Shown: piece by piece, positions 25,501 to 33,639 of the stretch
Layout of the letters: the number at the start of each line of letters is the position of its first letter
Numbering within the stretch: the first letter of the stretch is position 1
NCBI RefSeq assembly: GCF_014892515.1
Contig: NZ_JADBGR010000104.1
Coordinates: forward strand, 47,826-111,825
Length of the DNA stretch: 64,000 bases
Source: Myceligenerans pegani
Lineage (GTDB): Bacteria; Actinomycetota; Actinomycetes; Actinomycetales; Cellulomonadaceae
Direction of reading: 5' to 3'
Notes under the pieces: generated by a model
Databases searched by the model: none
Seen by the model: the letters and a program-made list of their open reading frames with translations, nothing else
Told to the model about the DNA's origin: nothing
Made by a program: the position numbers and the translations under genes

Positions 25501-26091
25501 ATGAACCGAGCACTGCGAGCACTGATCGTCATCGACGTCCAGGAGTCCTTCCGGGTCCGCCCGCTGTGGGCCCAGACCCTCAACCCGGGCGTCGCGGAGC
25601 CTGTCAACCGGCTCGTCTCCCTGGCCCGCGCGGCCGGCGACCTCGTGGTCTGGGTGCTGCACACCGAGCCCGGGTCAGGCACCCCGTTCGATCCCGAGTC
25701 CGGCCACGTCCGGCTGCTCGAGGAACTGAACGAACCCCTGCCCGGCGAGCCGGTGCTGCGGAAGACCTCCCACAACGCCTTCACCACGACCAACCTGCAG
25801 CAGATCCTCACCACCCACGGCGTGACCGAACTGCGCGTCTGCGGCATCCGGGCCGAGCAGTGCGTGGAGACGACCACGCGCGTCGGCTCCGACCTCGGCT
25901 ACGACATGACGTTCGTCGGCGACGCGACGAGCACGGACCCGCTCGGTCCGTTCAGCGCGGCCGACATCCTCGAACGCACCGAGGCCGTGCTCCGCGACCG
26001 CTTCGCGCGCATCGCCACCGTCGCGGAGCTCGAGGCGGAGGCCGGCCGGACCCCCGGAGCCGCCGCCGAGGTGGCAGCATCGGCCACGTGA
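25501..26091 (+). CDS. Isochorismatase-family cysteine hydrolase
   Basis: This 196-residue protein has the cysteine-hydrolase triad: Asp in LIVIDVQESF, Lys in LRKTSHNAF and Cys in AEQCVETTTR, with the cis-peptide region GIRAEQC. Family members hydrolyse isochorismate, nicotinamide, ureides or other amides. No specific signature decides among these. The GTG of the GlxA-type regulator overlaps its stop, so the regulator probably senses or controls the substrate. Confidence 0.85.
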   Translation: MNRALRALIVIDVQESFRVRPLWAQTLNPGVAEPVNRLVSLARAAGDLVVWVLHTEPGSGTPFDPESGHVRLLEELNEPLPGEPVLRKTSHNAFTTTNLQQILTTHGVTELRVCGIRAEQCVETTTRVGSDLGYDMTFVGDATSTDPLGPFSAADILERTEAVLRDRFARIATVAELEAEAGRTPGAAAEVAASAT

Positions 26092-27080
26092 CCACCGTCG
26101 TCTTCCTCCTCCTGCCCGGGGTGCACCTGCTCGACCTGGCGGGCCCCGCCCAGGCGTTCTTCACCGCCGGAGACTTCGGCCACCGCTACGACCTGCACTA
26201 CGTCGCGGGATCCGGGGACGACGCCGGCAGGGGGCGCGGTCGGGGAGTCGGCACCGGAGCGGGTGACGAACCCGTGCCCGACGCCGGAGTGGTGGCCTCC
26301 GCACAGGGCCTCCCGCTGGTCGCCGGGGCCGAATGGCCGAGCCTCGGCCCGGACGACCTCGTCGTCGTCCCCGGCTGGCGCGTCGGGGACGACCATCACG
26401 CCTGGCCGCACCTGAGCGCCCCGATGCGCGAGCGGCTCGCGGCGCACCACGCGGCGGGCGGCACCGTCGCCAGCGTCTGCGCGGGCTCGGACGCGCTCGG
26501 CCAGGCCGGGCTGCTCGACGGGCGCCGCTGCACCACCCACCACGCCGTGCAGGACGCGCTCGCCGCCCGGTACCCGCGGGCGCGTGTCGTACGGGACGTC
26601 CTGTTCACCACCGATGGCGGCGTGGTCACCTCCGCCGGCATCGCCAGCGGGATCGACCTCTCGCTGCACCTGCTCGCCATGCGCCACGGCCCGGCGCTCG
26701 CGGCGCGGGTGGCCCGGGAGATGGTGGTCCACGCCCGCCGGAACGGGGTCGAGCCGCAGGCCAGCGCGATGCTGCGACACCGGTCGCACGTCGACGACAC
26801 GGTCCACCGCGTCCAGGACCACATCGACGCGCACTTCGCGCGGACCCTCCCGCTCGCCGACCTGGCCGCCCACGCCGGCGTCGCCGAGCGGACGCTGACC
26901 AGATCGTTCACCCGCGCCACCGGGCTCACGCCCCTGCGCTACCAGCAGCTCCTGCGGCGGGAACGTGCCGAGCACCTCATCGGCCACGGCGCCACCGTCG
27001 AGTCGGCGGCCCGGACCGTCGGGTTCCAGGACCCGAGGATGCTGCGCCGTCTCCGTAGCCGGGCGGGTGGAAGCCGGTAG
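26088..27080 (+). CDS. GlxA-type AraC-family transcriptional regulator
   Basis: The 330-residue protein starts with GTG 26088 inside the preceding stop (GTGA). Residues about 1-190 form a DJ-1/PfpI-like amidotransferase-fold domain (VVFLLLPGVHLLDLAGPAQAF, ASVCAGSDALGQAGLLDGRRCTTHH, TSAGIASGIDLSLHLL). The C-terminus carries two AraC helix-turn-helix motifs (LPLADLAAHAGVAERTLTRSFTRATGLTPLRYQQLLR; ESAARTVGFQDPRMLRRL). GlxA-type regulators commonly activate adjacent catabolic hydrolases, here the isochorismatase-like gene. Confidence 0.9.
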   Translation: MTTVVFLLLPGVHLLDLAGPAQAFFTAGDFGHRYDLHYVAGSGDDAGRGRGRGVGTGAGDEPVPDAGVVASAQGLPLVAGAEWPSLGPDDLVVVPGWRVGDDHHAWPHLSAPMRERLAAHHAAGGTVASVCAGSDALGQAGLLDGRRCTTHHAVQDALAARYPRARVVRDVLFTTDGGVVTSAGIASGIDLSLHLLAMRHGPALAARVAREMVVHARRNGVEPQASAMLRHRSHVDDTVHRVQDHIDAHFARTLPLADLAAHAGVAERTLTRSFTRATGLTPLRYQQLLRRERAEHLIGHGATVESAARTVGFQDPRMLRRLRSRAGGSR

Positions 27081-27145
27081 CGCACCGAGCCGCGCGGGAG
27101 CGCCGACCTGACCGTGGCACGGCGCCGGTGACGTGGTCGTGTCGA

Positions 27146-27880
27146 TCAGGGATTGAGCCCGTGCTGGTAGGCCCAGATGGCGAGCTGCGTACGGTCGCGC
27201 GTCCCGGTCTTGTCGAGCATGTTGCCGATGTGCCACTTCACGGTGTTCTCGCCGAGGCTGAGCCGGGTGGCGATCTGCTTGTTGCTCAGCCCTTCCGCGA
27301 GGGCGGCGACCACCTCCAGCTCCCGGTCCGTGAGCAGGTCGGCGATGCTCTCGCCGGCTGCGCCGCCCGCGCCGGCCGCGCCGCCCGGGCCGGGATCGGC
27401 GGGATCGCCGGTGGGGGCAGCCGGTTCCGGAGAGCCCTCGCGGCGGGTGCGCCCGCTGCTGCGCGCGTACTCGGCCAGCAGCCGTTCCCGGACGGCCGGC
27501 GACTGCAGGGCGCTCGCGTTGACGGCCGCGCGGATCGCGGCCGGGATGTCGCCGGGGTTCTTCTTGAGCAAGTAGCCGACGGCCCCGCGCTCGAACGCGC
27601 CGTAGAGGTATTCATCCAGGTGGAAGGTGGTGAACACGAGCACCGGGATGGGGTCGGTCACGCCCGGGCCGCTCAGCGCCTCGATCGCGTCCAAGCCGCC
27701 ACCGCCGGGCATCCGCAGGTCCATGAGCACGACGTCGGGCCGAAGCGTGCGGGCCAGGCGCACGGCGTCGGCCCCGTTGCTCGCCTCGCCGACGACGCGG
27801 ATGTCGTCGGTGGTCTCGAGCAGGAGGCGCAACGAACGGCGGACACTCCCTGCGTCGTCCACGACGAGCGTCGTGATCAC
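27146..27880 (-). CDS. NarL/LuxR-family response regulator
   Basis: The 244-residue protein has a receiver domain (VVDDAGSVRRSL, phospho-acceptor Asp in VVLMDLRMPG, switch Thr in VFTTFH, Lys in LLKKNPGD) and a C-terminal LuxR helix-turn-helix (LTDRELEVVAALAEGLSNKQIATRLSLGENTVKWHIGNMLDKTGTRDRTQL). A Gly/Ala/Pro-rich linker of about 35 residues joins them. It starts with GTG 27880, overlapping the kinase stop (GTGA), so it forms a coupled two-component pair with the kinase gene upstream. Confidence 0.92.
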   Translation of the reverse strand: MITTLVVDDAGSVRRSLRLLLETTDDIRVVGEASNGADAVRLARTLRPDVVLMDLRMPGGGGLDAIEALSGPGVTDPIPVLVFTTFHLDEYLYGAFERGAVGYLLKKNPGDIPAAIRAAVNASALQSPAVRERLLAEYARSSGRTRREGSPEPAAPTGDPADPGPGGAAGAGGAAGESIADLLTDRELEVVAALAEGLSNKQIATRLSLGENTVKWHIGNMLDKTGTRDRTQLAIWAYQHGLNP

Positions 27881-29397
27881 GTGATCGCCTCTCCCTCACT
27901 CGTACCGGGCCTCGCCGGCGCCGGGGTCGGCGTGCGATACGGCGGGTGCGGCAGGAAGGCCTGCACGGCCCACCCCCCGCTGCGCCGGGGGCCGGTGCGC
28001 AGGCTACCGCCCACGGCGGCGAGCCGGTCGCGCATCCCCTCGATCCCGTAGCCGAGGCTCAGACTGTGCGACGCGGTCGCGCCACCGCCCGGATCGGTTC
28101 CCTCCGGGAAGGGGGGCGCCTCGTTCTCGACCCGCAGCAGAAGGCTGGAACCGTCGTCCGTGAGGGTCACGGTGATCTCCGTCCCCGGCGCGTGCTTGCG
28201 GGCGTTGCTCAGCGCCTCCTGCACCACACGGTAGGCGGTGTGGCTGCGCAGGGGCCCCAGCCGCTGGTCGATCTCCGCGAGCCCCGGGTCGTGCCGGAGG
28301 CTCACCCGGACACCGGTGGCGTCGTGGTGCTCGGCCGTCAGGCCGGCGACCTGCGCCACGGTGTGCTGGCCCGCGGCGTGCCCGGGCTGGTGCGACCCGG
28401 CGAGGGTGCGATCGTCGTGGCGCATGCGGGAGACCATGCGCTCGAAGCCCTGGTAGAGCCGCTCGCCCTCGTCGCGGATCTGGGCGATGAGGCGGGGGTC
28501 GGCCCCGACGCCGGACGCCGTGCTCGCCTCGGCCGCGGTGCTGAGCGTGAGGATCGCTGCGAGATGGGCCGACGACGTGTCGTGCAGCTCCTGGGCCACG
28601 GTGCGACGCGCGGCGGTGACGGCGTCCGCGGTCCGGTGCGCCTCGCGCCCCGCGATCTCGTGGGCCAGGGCGGCGATCCGCTCGGCGCGGTCGCGCAACT
28701 GCGCGTACCACGCGCCGAGGAACGCCGGGCCGGCGACGACGCCGACCCCGGTCAGCACGCACACCGCGACGACCGCCGGCGCCCGCCATCCGGGCGCGCC
28801 CGGCGTCGGGTGGAGCGCCTCGTCGGCGAGCAGCACCCCGGCCGTCGTCAGGACTATCACGCCGACGAAGGCGGCGCGACGGCGCCCGGACCGTTCGGCG
28901 GCGTAGCTGAAGACGGCCAGCAGCACACCCGGCTGGAGCAGGAGCGCGTCGGTTCCGCCGATCAGCATCGCGCCGAACCACAGCACGAGGGAGGCGAGGA
29001 GCGTCCCGAGAGCCTGGCGTCCCAGCCAGTGCAGCCAGAGCGCCTGGAAGGCGACCAGCAGGACGGTGGTCGCCACGCGCCAGTCCTCGCTCCGCGCGGT
29101 GTGCACGGCGCCGGTCTGGTCGAGCAGGGTGAACGCGCACAGGTAGGCGGCGATGTTGGCGGCGAACATGACGGCGACGACGTCACGCCCGATCCGCCGC
29201 GTCAGCCGGAGCGTCAGGGCGGGGCGATCACCGACCGCAGGGGGTTTTCGGCCCCCTCCTTTCGGGTGGTCCTCGCGCTCGCCGTGGCCTCGTCGGGCGG
29301 CGCCGACGCCCGTGGCCGCGGCGGGCAACGAGGCCAGGAATCGCGGATTCTCGCCGGTGCCGGGGCCGGCCCTCGGGCTCGTCCACCTCGCGTCCAT
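27877..29397 (-). CDS. NarL-type sensor histidine kinase
   Basis: The protein has five or six hydrophobic helices (about 75-215), a dimerisation/phospho-acceptor box VAQELHDTSSAHLAAIL (His in ELHD) and a HATPase domain (YRVVQEALSNARKHAP, GYGIEGMRDRLAAVGGSL). ATG 29397 has GAGG at good spacing and gives 506 residues, but the first 65 residues are atypical. That stretch overlaps antisense regulatory motifs shared by other leaders of the pst cluster. ATG 29169 is too late, as it cuts the first helix. The start is therefore uncertain. No sensory domain is visible outside the membrane region. Its position beside the pst cluster suggests, but does not show, a link. Confidence 0.85.
   Translation of the reverse strand: MDARWTSPRAGPGTGENPRFLASLPAAATGVGAARRGHGEREDHPKGGGRKPPAVGDRPALTLRLTRRIGRDVVAVMFAANIAAYLCAFTLLDQTGAVHTARSEDWRVATTVLLVAFQALWLHWLGRQALGTLLASLVLWFGAMLIGGTDALLLQPGVLLAVFSYAAERSGRRRAAFVGVIVLTTAGVLLADEALHPTPGAPGWRAPAVVAVCVLTGVGVVAGPAFLGAWYAQLRDRAERIAALAHEIAGREAHRTADAVTAARRTVAQELHDTSSAHLAAILTLSTAAEASTASGVGADPRLIAQIRDEGERLYQGFERMVSRMRHDDRTLAGSHQPGHAAGQHTVAQVAGLTAEHHDATGVRVSLRHDPGLAEIDQRLGPLRSHTAYRVVQEALSNARKHAPGTEITVTLTDDGSSLLLRVENEAPPFPEGTDPGGGATASHSLSLGYGIEGMRDRLAAVGGSLRTGPRRSGGWAVQAFLPHPPYRTPTPAPARPGTSEGEAIT
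29251..29270 (+). promoter_or_regulatory. Shared leader motif, copy A
   Basis: GCCCCCTCCTTTCGGGTGGT is identical at 35628-35647 and differs by one base at 42918-42937. It can form a small CCC/GGG hairpin whose loop, TCCTTTC, matches the anti-Shine-Dalgarno end of 16S rRNA. A stem AGGGGG/CCCCCT overlaps it on the 5' side. It lies 243 bp before the VanY-like gene. Confidence 0.55.
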
Positions 29398-29438
29398 CTC
29401 GACCTCGCCGTTCGTCTACCTGCTTGCCGTTTTCGCGT

Positions 29439-29481
29439 TGTTTGCCCGCCCGGTCAGCCCCTGACGATGATGCCACCGTCC
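29439..29481 (+). promoter_or_regulatory. PHO-box-like direct repeats, copy A
   Basis: GTTTGCCCGCC (29440-29450) followed by GGTCAGCCCC (29452-29461) approximates the 11-bp direct repeats bound by actinobacterial PhoP. The next bases (GATGATGCCACCGTCC) are shared with copy C at 43106-43147. The site lies about 30 bp before the VanY-like start. Confidence 0.4.
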
Positions 29482-29512
29482 GAACCGTTGCCGGGGAGAA
29501 AGGTGGCGTCCG

Positions 29513-31114
29513 ATGACCCGCACCAGTGCCGACCGCGTGCCGGGCCGTGCTCGGCGGTCGTCGCGAGGCCTGCCCCGGCCCGCCACCCCACGGGCTCGGC
29601 TCGGCCGGGCAGCCCTGGCGGGCGGACTGAGCCTCGTCGTGATCGTGTCCACGGCGTCCCAGCCGTCGCCGGCCGCGCTCGCCGTGGCGTTCCCGGCCGG
29701 CTCGGCGCACGCCACGACGTCGGCGAGCGGGACGTTCCCGGCGGCCCCGCCGAAGGAGCAGGCGCCGTTGCGGCCGGTGGCGCACGTTCCGGCCGAGGCG
29801 CACGCCCCGGCGACCGGGCCCGAGGGGGCGGCGCTCGCACAGGTGCGGGCCGTGCTGGAGCATGCCGAACGCAGGATCGAGAAGCAGGGACGGCGTGCCG
29901 ATCCCCGAGTGGTCCAGGCGGCCGGTGAGCTCGGCATGCTGTACTCCACCTTCCGGGCGCAGCAGGCCGCGGCGGACCGACCTCACGACGACGGTCGCCA
30001 CGCCGGCGGCCACGCCGAGGCGGGCCGGCACGACCATGGCGACCCGGTCGAGCTCGACGACCTGGTGCGAGCAGCCAAGCGCCTGGCCGGCCTGCTGGAC
30101 CGCGCGACACGGCGCGGCGACGACGGGGGAGCGGACCGGCGATCGGGCGCGCTGCGGACGAGTGTGATCGACGCGGTCCACCGGTACGCCGAGGAGGCGG
30201 CACGGTACGCGAACGGCCGCATTCCCGCGGACGTGCTGTGCGAACCGGACTTCGCGGCCGGCCACCTGCTGCGGTGCGACGCCGCCGCGGCGCTGGAAGG
30301 GCTGAACCGGAGGTTCGAGAAGCGTTTCGGGAAGCCGATCCCGATCACCGACTCCTACCGGTCGTACGCGGCGCAGGTCCGGCTCAAGAAGGTCAAGCCC
30401 TACCTGGCCGCGGTCCCGGGGACGTCGAACCACGGCTGGGGACTCGCGGTGGACCTGGGGGCACCGATCAACACCGGCCGCAGCGCCGAGTACCGGTGGC
30501 TGCGCGAGCACGGCCCGGCGTACGGGTGGGACAACCCGTCCTGGGCGCGCCTCGACGGGGTCAAGCCCGAGCCCTGGCACTTCGAGTTCTTCGCGTCCGC
30601 GATCGTGCTCGGCGGCCTGCTCGGCGACGCGACGACGGCCGGCGACGCCGCCCGTGCGCGGGACCGGCGGGGTGACGACGACACGAAGTCGTCCGGAGCC
30701 GGGGAGCCGGCCCGGAAGGACGACGCGGACGGCAGGCCGGCGCGGGACACGCAGAGAGACGACGAGGACGAGGCATCGCGACCGGCCGAGCCCGACGACG
30801 CGCCGTCGGGCGGCAGCGGGGACGGAGACACGGACGGCGGTGCCGATGGAACCGGGCCGCGCGACCCGGGGACCGCCGTCGGAACCCCGTCCCCGTCGCC
30901 CTCTCCGTCGCCGTCCCCGGACCCGACGCCCACCGACCCGACGACGACCCCATCCGACGACGACGCCACCTCCGATCCGACCGGATCGCCGACGCCGGAA
31001 CCCAGCGACGAGCCGACGACCGGTCCCACCGAGACGGCGAGCGAGTCTCCGGACGAGGCGGCGGCCGACACGACCACGAGCTCCGCCGGCGCCGGCGAGA
31101 TCACCGGGGGGTGA
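29513..31114 (+). CDS. Secreted VanY/M15-type D-Ala-D-Ala carboxypeptidase-like protein
   Basis: This 533-residue protein has an N-terminal hydrophobic export segment (about 30-55), a helical region, and an M15 peptidase domain (about 240-360) with all zinc ligands: ITDSYRSYAAQ, GTSNHGWGLAVDLG (His, Asp) and EPWHFEF (catalytic Glu region, His). The last 165 residues are low-complexity Asp/Pro/Ser/Thr-rich, with a PSP repeat, as in cell-wall-spanning stalks. No C-terminal anchor follows. It heads the pst operon, 37 bp before pstC. It may trim peptidoglycan where the neighbouring surface proteins cross the wall. Confidence 0.85.
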   Translation: MTRTSADRVPGRARRSSRGLPRPATPRARLGRAALAGGLSLVVIVSTASQPSPAALAVAFPAGSAHATTSASGTFPAAPPKEQAPLRPVAHVPAEAHAPATGPEGAALAQVRAVLEHAERRIEKQGRRADPRVVQAAGELGMLYSTFRAQQAAADRPHDDGRHAGGHAEAGRHDHGDPVELDDLVRAAKRLAGLLDRATRRGDDGGADRRSGALRTSVIDAVHRYAEEAARYANGRIPADVLCEPDFAAGHLLRCDAAAALEGLNRRFEKRFGKPIPITDSYRSYAAQVRLKKVKPYLAAVPGTSNHGWGLAVDLGAPINTGRSAEYRWLREHGPAYGWDNPSWARLDGVKPEPWHFEFFASAIVLGGLLGDATTAGDAARARDRRGDDDTKSSGAGEPARKDDADGRPARDTQRDDEDEASRPAEPDDAPSGGSGDGDTDGGADGTGPRDPGTAVGTPSPSPSPSPSPDPTPTDPTTTPSDDDATSDPTGSPTPEPSDEPTTGPTETASESPDEAAADTTTSSAGAGEITGG

Positions 31115-31151
31115 CGGGACCCATGTCCGAGCCCGGCAGGAGGACCGCACG

Positions 31152-32273
31152 ATGAGTACCGACGCCGACGAGAACTCCGGGGAACCGCGTGGCGGCTCAG
31201 CCGGTGTCCCGGGGGATGTCGCGGTCGCGGAACTGGAGAGACAGCGCAGGGAACTGCGCGAGCTCGGCCTGGAGACGTCTCCCGCCCCGCGTGACGCCCG
31301 CGTGGACCCGACCCGTCCGCTCGTGAGCCGCCGCGGTTGGCAGGACAACGTCTTCCGTGTGGCGGCCCACTCCGGCGGCACCCTGGTGCTCCTGATCATG
31401 ACCCTCGTGGGCGTGTTCCTGCTGTGGCGCGGCTCGCAGGCGATCGACGCCGCCGGCTGGGACTTCGTCACGGAGCAGACCTTCGAGCCGGACAACGGCC
31501 GGTTCGGCATCGCGGCGGTCCTGTTCGGGACGATCGTCATCGGCGTGATCGCCCTGAGCGTCGCGGTCCCGCTGGCACTGCTCACCGCCACCTACATCTC
31601 CGAGTACGCCCCGCAAGGGATCAAGCGGTTCCTGATCGGTGTCGTCGACCTGATGGCCGCGATCCCGAGCGTCGTGTACGGGCTGTGGGGGGCCTTCTGG
31701 CTCGACGGGAACCTGCTGCCAGTGTCGGAGTGGATAAGTACCAACTTCGGGTGGATCCCCATCTTCGCCGTCCCGGCGTTCGACCCGGACGACCCGCTGG
31801 CCACGCCCACGGTGTTCACGGCGACGGCGTTCCTGGCCGGGCTCGTCGTCGCGATGATGGTCGCGCCGATCTCCACGTCGATCATGCGCGAGGTGTTCGA
31901 CCAGGCGCCGGTGGGGGAGCGCGAAGGTGCCCTGGCACTAGGCGCGAGCAGGTGGGGCGTCATCCGGAACGTCGTCTACCCGTTCGGGGCCGGCGGCATC
32001 ATCGGCGGCAGCATGCTGGGCCTCGGCCGCGCGCTCGGCGAGACCATCGCCGTCTTCATGGTGATCAGCCCGATCTACTACATCAACTGGCACATCCTCG
32101 GCACGGGCGGCAACTCGATCAGCGCGCTGATCGCCCTGCGCCACGGCGAGGCCAGCGACTTCGAGGTCTCCGCTCTCATGGCCGCCGGACTGGTGCTGTT
32201 CCTCATCACGATGCTCGTCAACTTCGTCGCCGGCTTCATCATCCAGCGCTCGCGTTCGGGCGCCGCGAGCTGA
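31152..32273 (+). CDS. pstC: Phosphate ABC transporter permease PstC
   Basis: The 373-residue permease has a 75-residue charged cytoplasmic N-terminus and then six helices. PstC signatures: YISEYAPQGIKRFLIGVVDLMAAIPSVVYGLWG, the EAA-like loop GEREGALALGASRWGVIRNVVYPFG and GRALGETIAVFMVI. ATG 31152 follows the VanY-like stop by 37 bp with AGGAGG upstream. It pairs with PstA downstream. The ATPase gene pstB is not adjacent but lies at 46441-47268. Confidence 0.95.
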   Translation: MSTDADENSGEPRGGSAGVPGDVAVAELERQRRELRELGLETSPAPRDARVDPTRPLVSRRGWQDNVFRVAAHSGGTLVLLIMTLVGVFLLWRGSQAIDAAGWDFVTEQTFEPDNGRFGIAAVLFGTIVIGVIALSVAVPLALLTATYISEYAPQGIKRFLIGVVDLMAAIPSVVYGLWGAFWLDGNLLPVSEWISTNFGWIPIFAVPAFDPDDPLATPTVFTATAFLAGLVVAMMVAPISTSIMREVFDQAPVGEREGALALGASRWGVIRNVVYPFGAGGIIGGSMLGLGRALGETIAVFMVISPIYYINWHILGTGGNSISALIALRHGEASDFEVSALMAAGLVLFLITMLVNFVAGFIIQRSRSGAAS

Positions 32274-32289
32274 CCAGGAGCGAGAGATC

Positions 32290-33639
32290 ATGACCGCCAC
32301 CGAGACACCCGCCGGTACACCCCGGACCCCGCGCCGTGCGGACCGGCCGGGCAGGTACACCCGCACTCACCTGCCGGGGCGGGACGGCCGCGTCGCCCCG
32401 CCCCCGCCTGAGACCCGGCGGGTCCTGTCGGGCCTGCAGCGGAAGGACGTGCTACGCGTCGTCGGCGCGGCGGCGGCCGGCATCGCGACGACGGAGTGGC
32501 TGTTCACCCAGGTGCTGCCCGTCCAGGGCGCGCTCCCGTTCGTGCTGATCTCGTACGTGTTCTTCCTGGGCTACTTCGTGATCCTGATCAGCTTCGACGA
32601 CGATCGAGTCACCATCAAGGACCGCGTCGCGGGCGTCGTCATCCACTCGGGCGCCATCGTGCTGCTGCTGGCCCTGGCGGTGGTCGTTTCCTTCGCGCTC
32701 GCCGAGGGGGCACCGGCGTTCCTGAGGTTGAACTTCTGGACGCAGGACCTGTCGCTCGCCGGCCCGCTGGACCCGCTGACCGTCGGCGGCATGGTGCACG
32801 CCGCGGTCGGGACGCTGTTCATGATCACGCTGGCCCTGGCGATCTCGATCCCGCTCGGCGTGCTGACGGCGGTCTGCCTGGCGGAGTTCCCCAGCCCGTT
32901 CACGCGCATCGTCCGCACGGTGACCGAGGCGATGACGGCCTTGCCGTCCATCCTGTGCGGCCTGTTCATCCTGGCCACCTACGTGCTGATGTTCGGCCTG
33001 CCGCAGTCCGGGTTCGCCGCGGCGCTGGCGATCACGATCATGATCCTGCCGATCATCGTCCGGTCCGCCGACGTCGTCCTGCGCCTGGTGCCGCAGACGC
33101 TCAAGGAGGCGTCGTTCGCGATGGGCGCCAGTCACTGGGCGACGATCTGGCACGTGGTGCTGCCGACCAGCCGGTCGGGGCTGGCGACCGCGATCGTGCT
33201 CGGCACCGCGCGCGGCATCGGCGAGACCAGCCCGATCATGCTCGTCGCCGGGTACACCACCTACATGAACTGGAACCCGTTCACCGGGCCGATGGTCTCG
33301 CTGCCTTACGCGACGTTCACGCTCGTCCAGAGCCCGGAGCCGACGCAGATCGCGCGCGGGTTCGGCGCCGCGGCCGTGCTCATGGTGATGGTCTTCGGGC
33401 TGTTCGCCCTCGCGCGCGTGATCGGCGGCAAGGGCGCGGGACAGCTCAGCTCCCGCGGCGCAGCCCGCGCGCGTCGCGCCTCGGCGCGGCTCGCGGCGCG
33501 CTTCGGTCCCGTCGGCCTGGCTGCGGCAGGCGGGACGACGGCGGCCGAGCGCGAGGCGGCCGATGTGCATGCCATCAACGGCGGCCCGCATCCACAGAGA
33601 CCCACCGATACCCCGACCGACAAGGAGACCGGACGATGA
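32290..33639 (+). CDS. pstA: Phosphate ABC transporter permease PstA
   Basis: The 449-residue permease is longer than usual. It has two extra helices before the core (about 50-110), six core helices, and a basic 60-residue tail. Signatures: VTEAMTALPSILCGLFI, the EAA loop KEASFAMGASHWATIWHVVLPTSR and GTARGIGETSPIML. It starts 16 bp after pstC with AGGAGCGAGAG and overlaps pstS by ATGA. Confidence 0.95.
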   Translation: MTATETPAGTPRTPRRADRPGRYTRTHLPGRDGRVAPPPPETRRVLSGLQRKDVLRVVGAAAAGIATTEWLFTQVLPVQGALPFVLISYVFFLGYFVILISFDDDRVTIKDRVAGVVIHSGAIVLLLALAVVVSFALAEGAPAFLRLNFWTQDLSLAGPLDPLTVGGMVHAAVGTLFMITLALAISIPLGVLTAVCLAEFPSPFTRIVRTVTEAMTALPSILCGLFILATYVLMFGLPQSGFAAALAITIMILPIIVRSADVVLRLVPQTLKEASFAMGASHWATIWHVVLPTSRSGLATAIVLGTARGIGETSPIMLVAGYTTYMNWNPFTGPMVSLPYATFTLVQSPEPTQIARGFGAAAVLMVMVFGLFALARVIGGKGAGQLSSRGAARARRASARLAARFGPVGLAAAGGTTAAEREAADVHAINGGPHPQRPTDTPTDKETGR

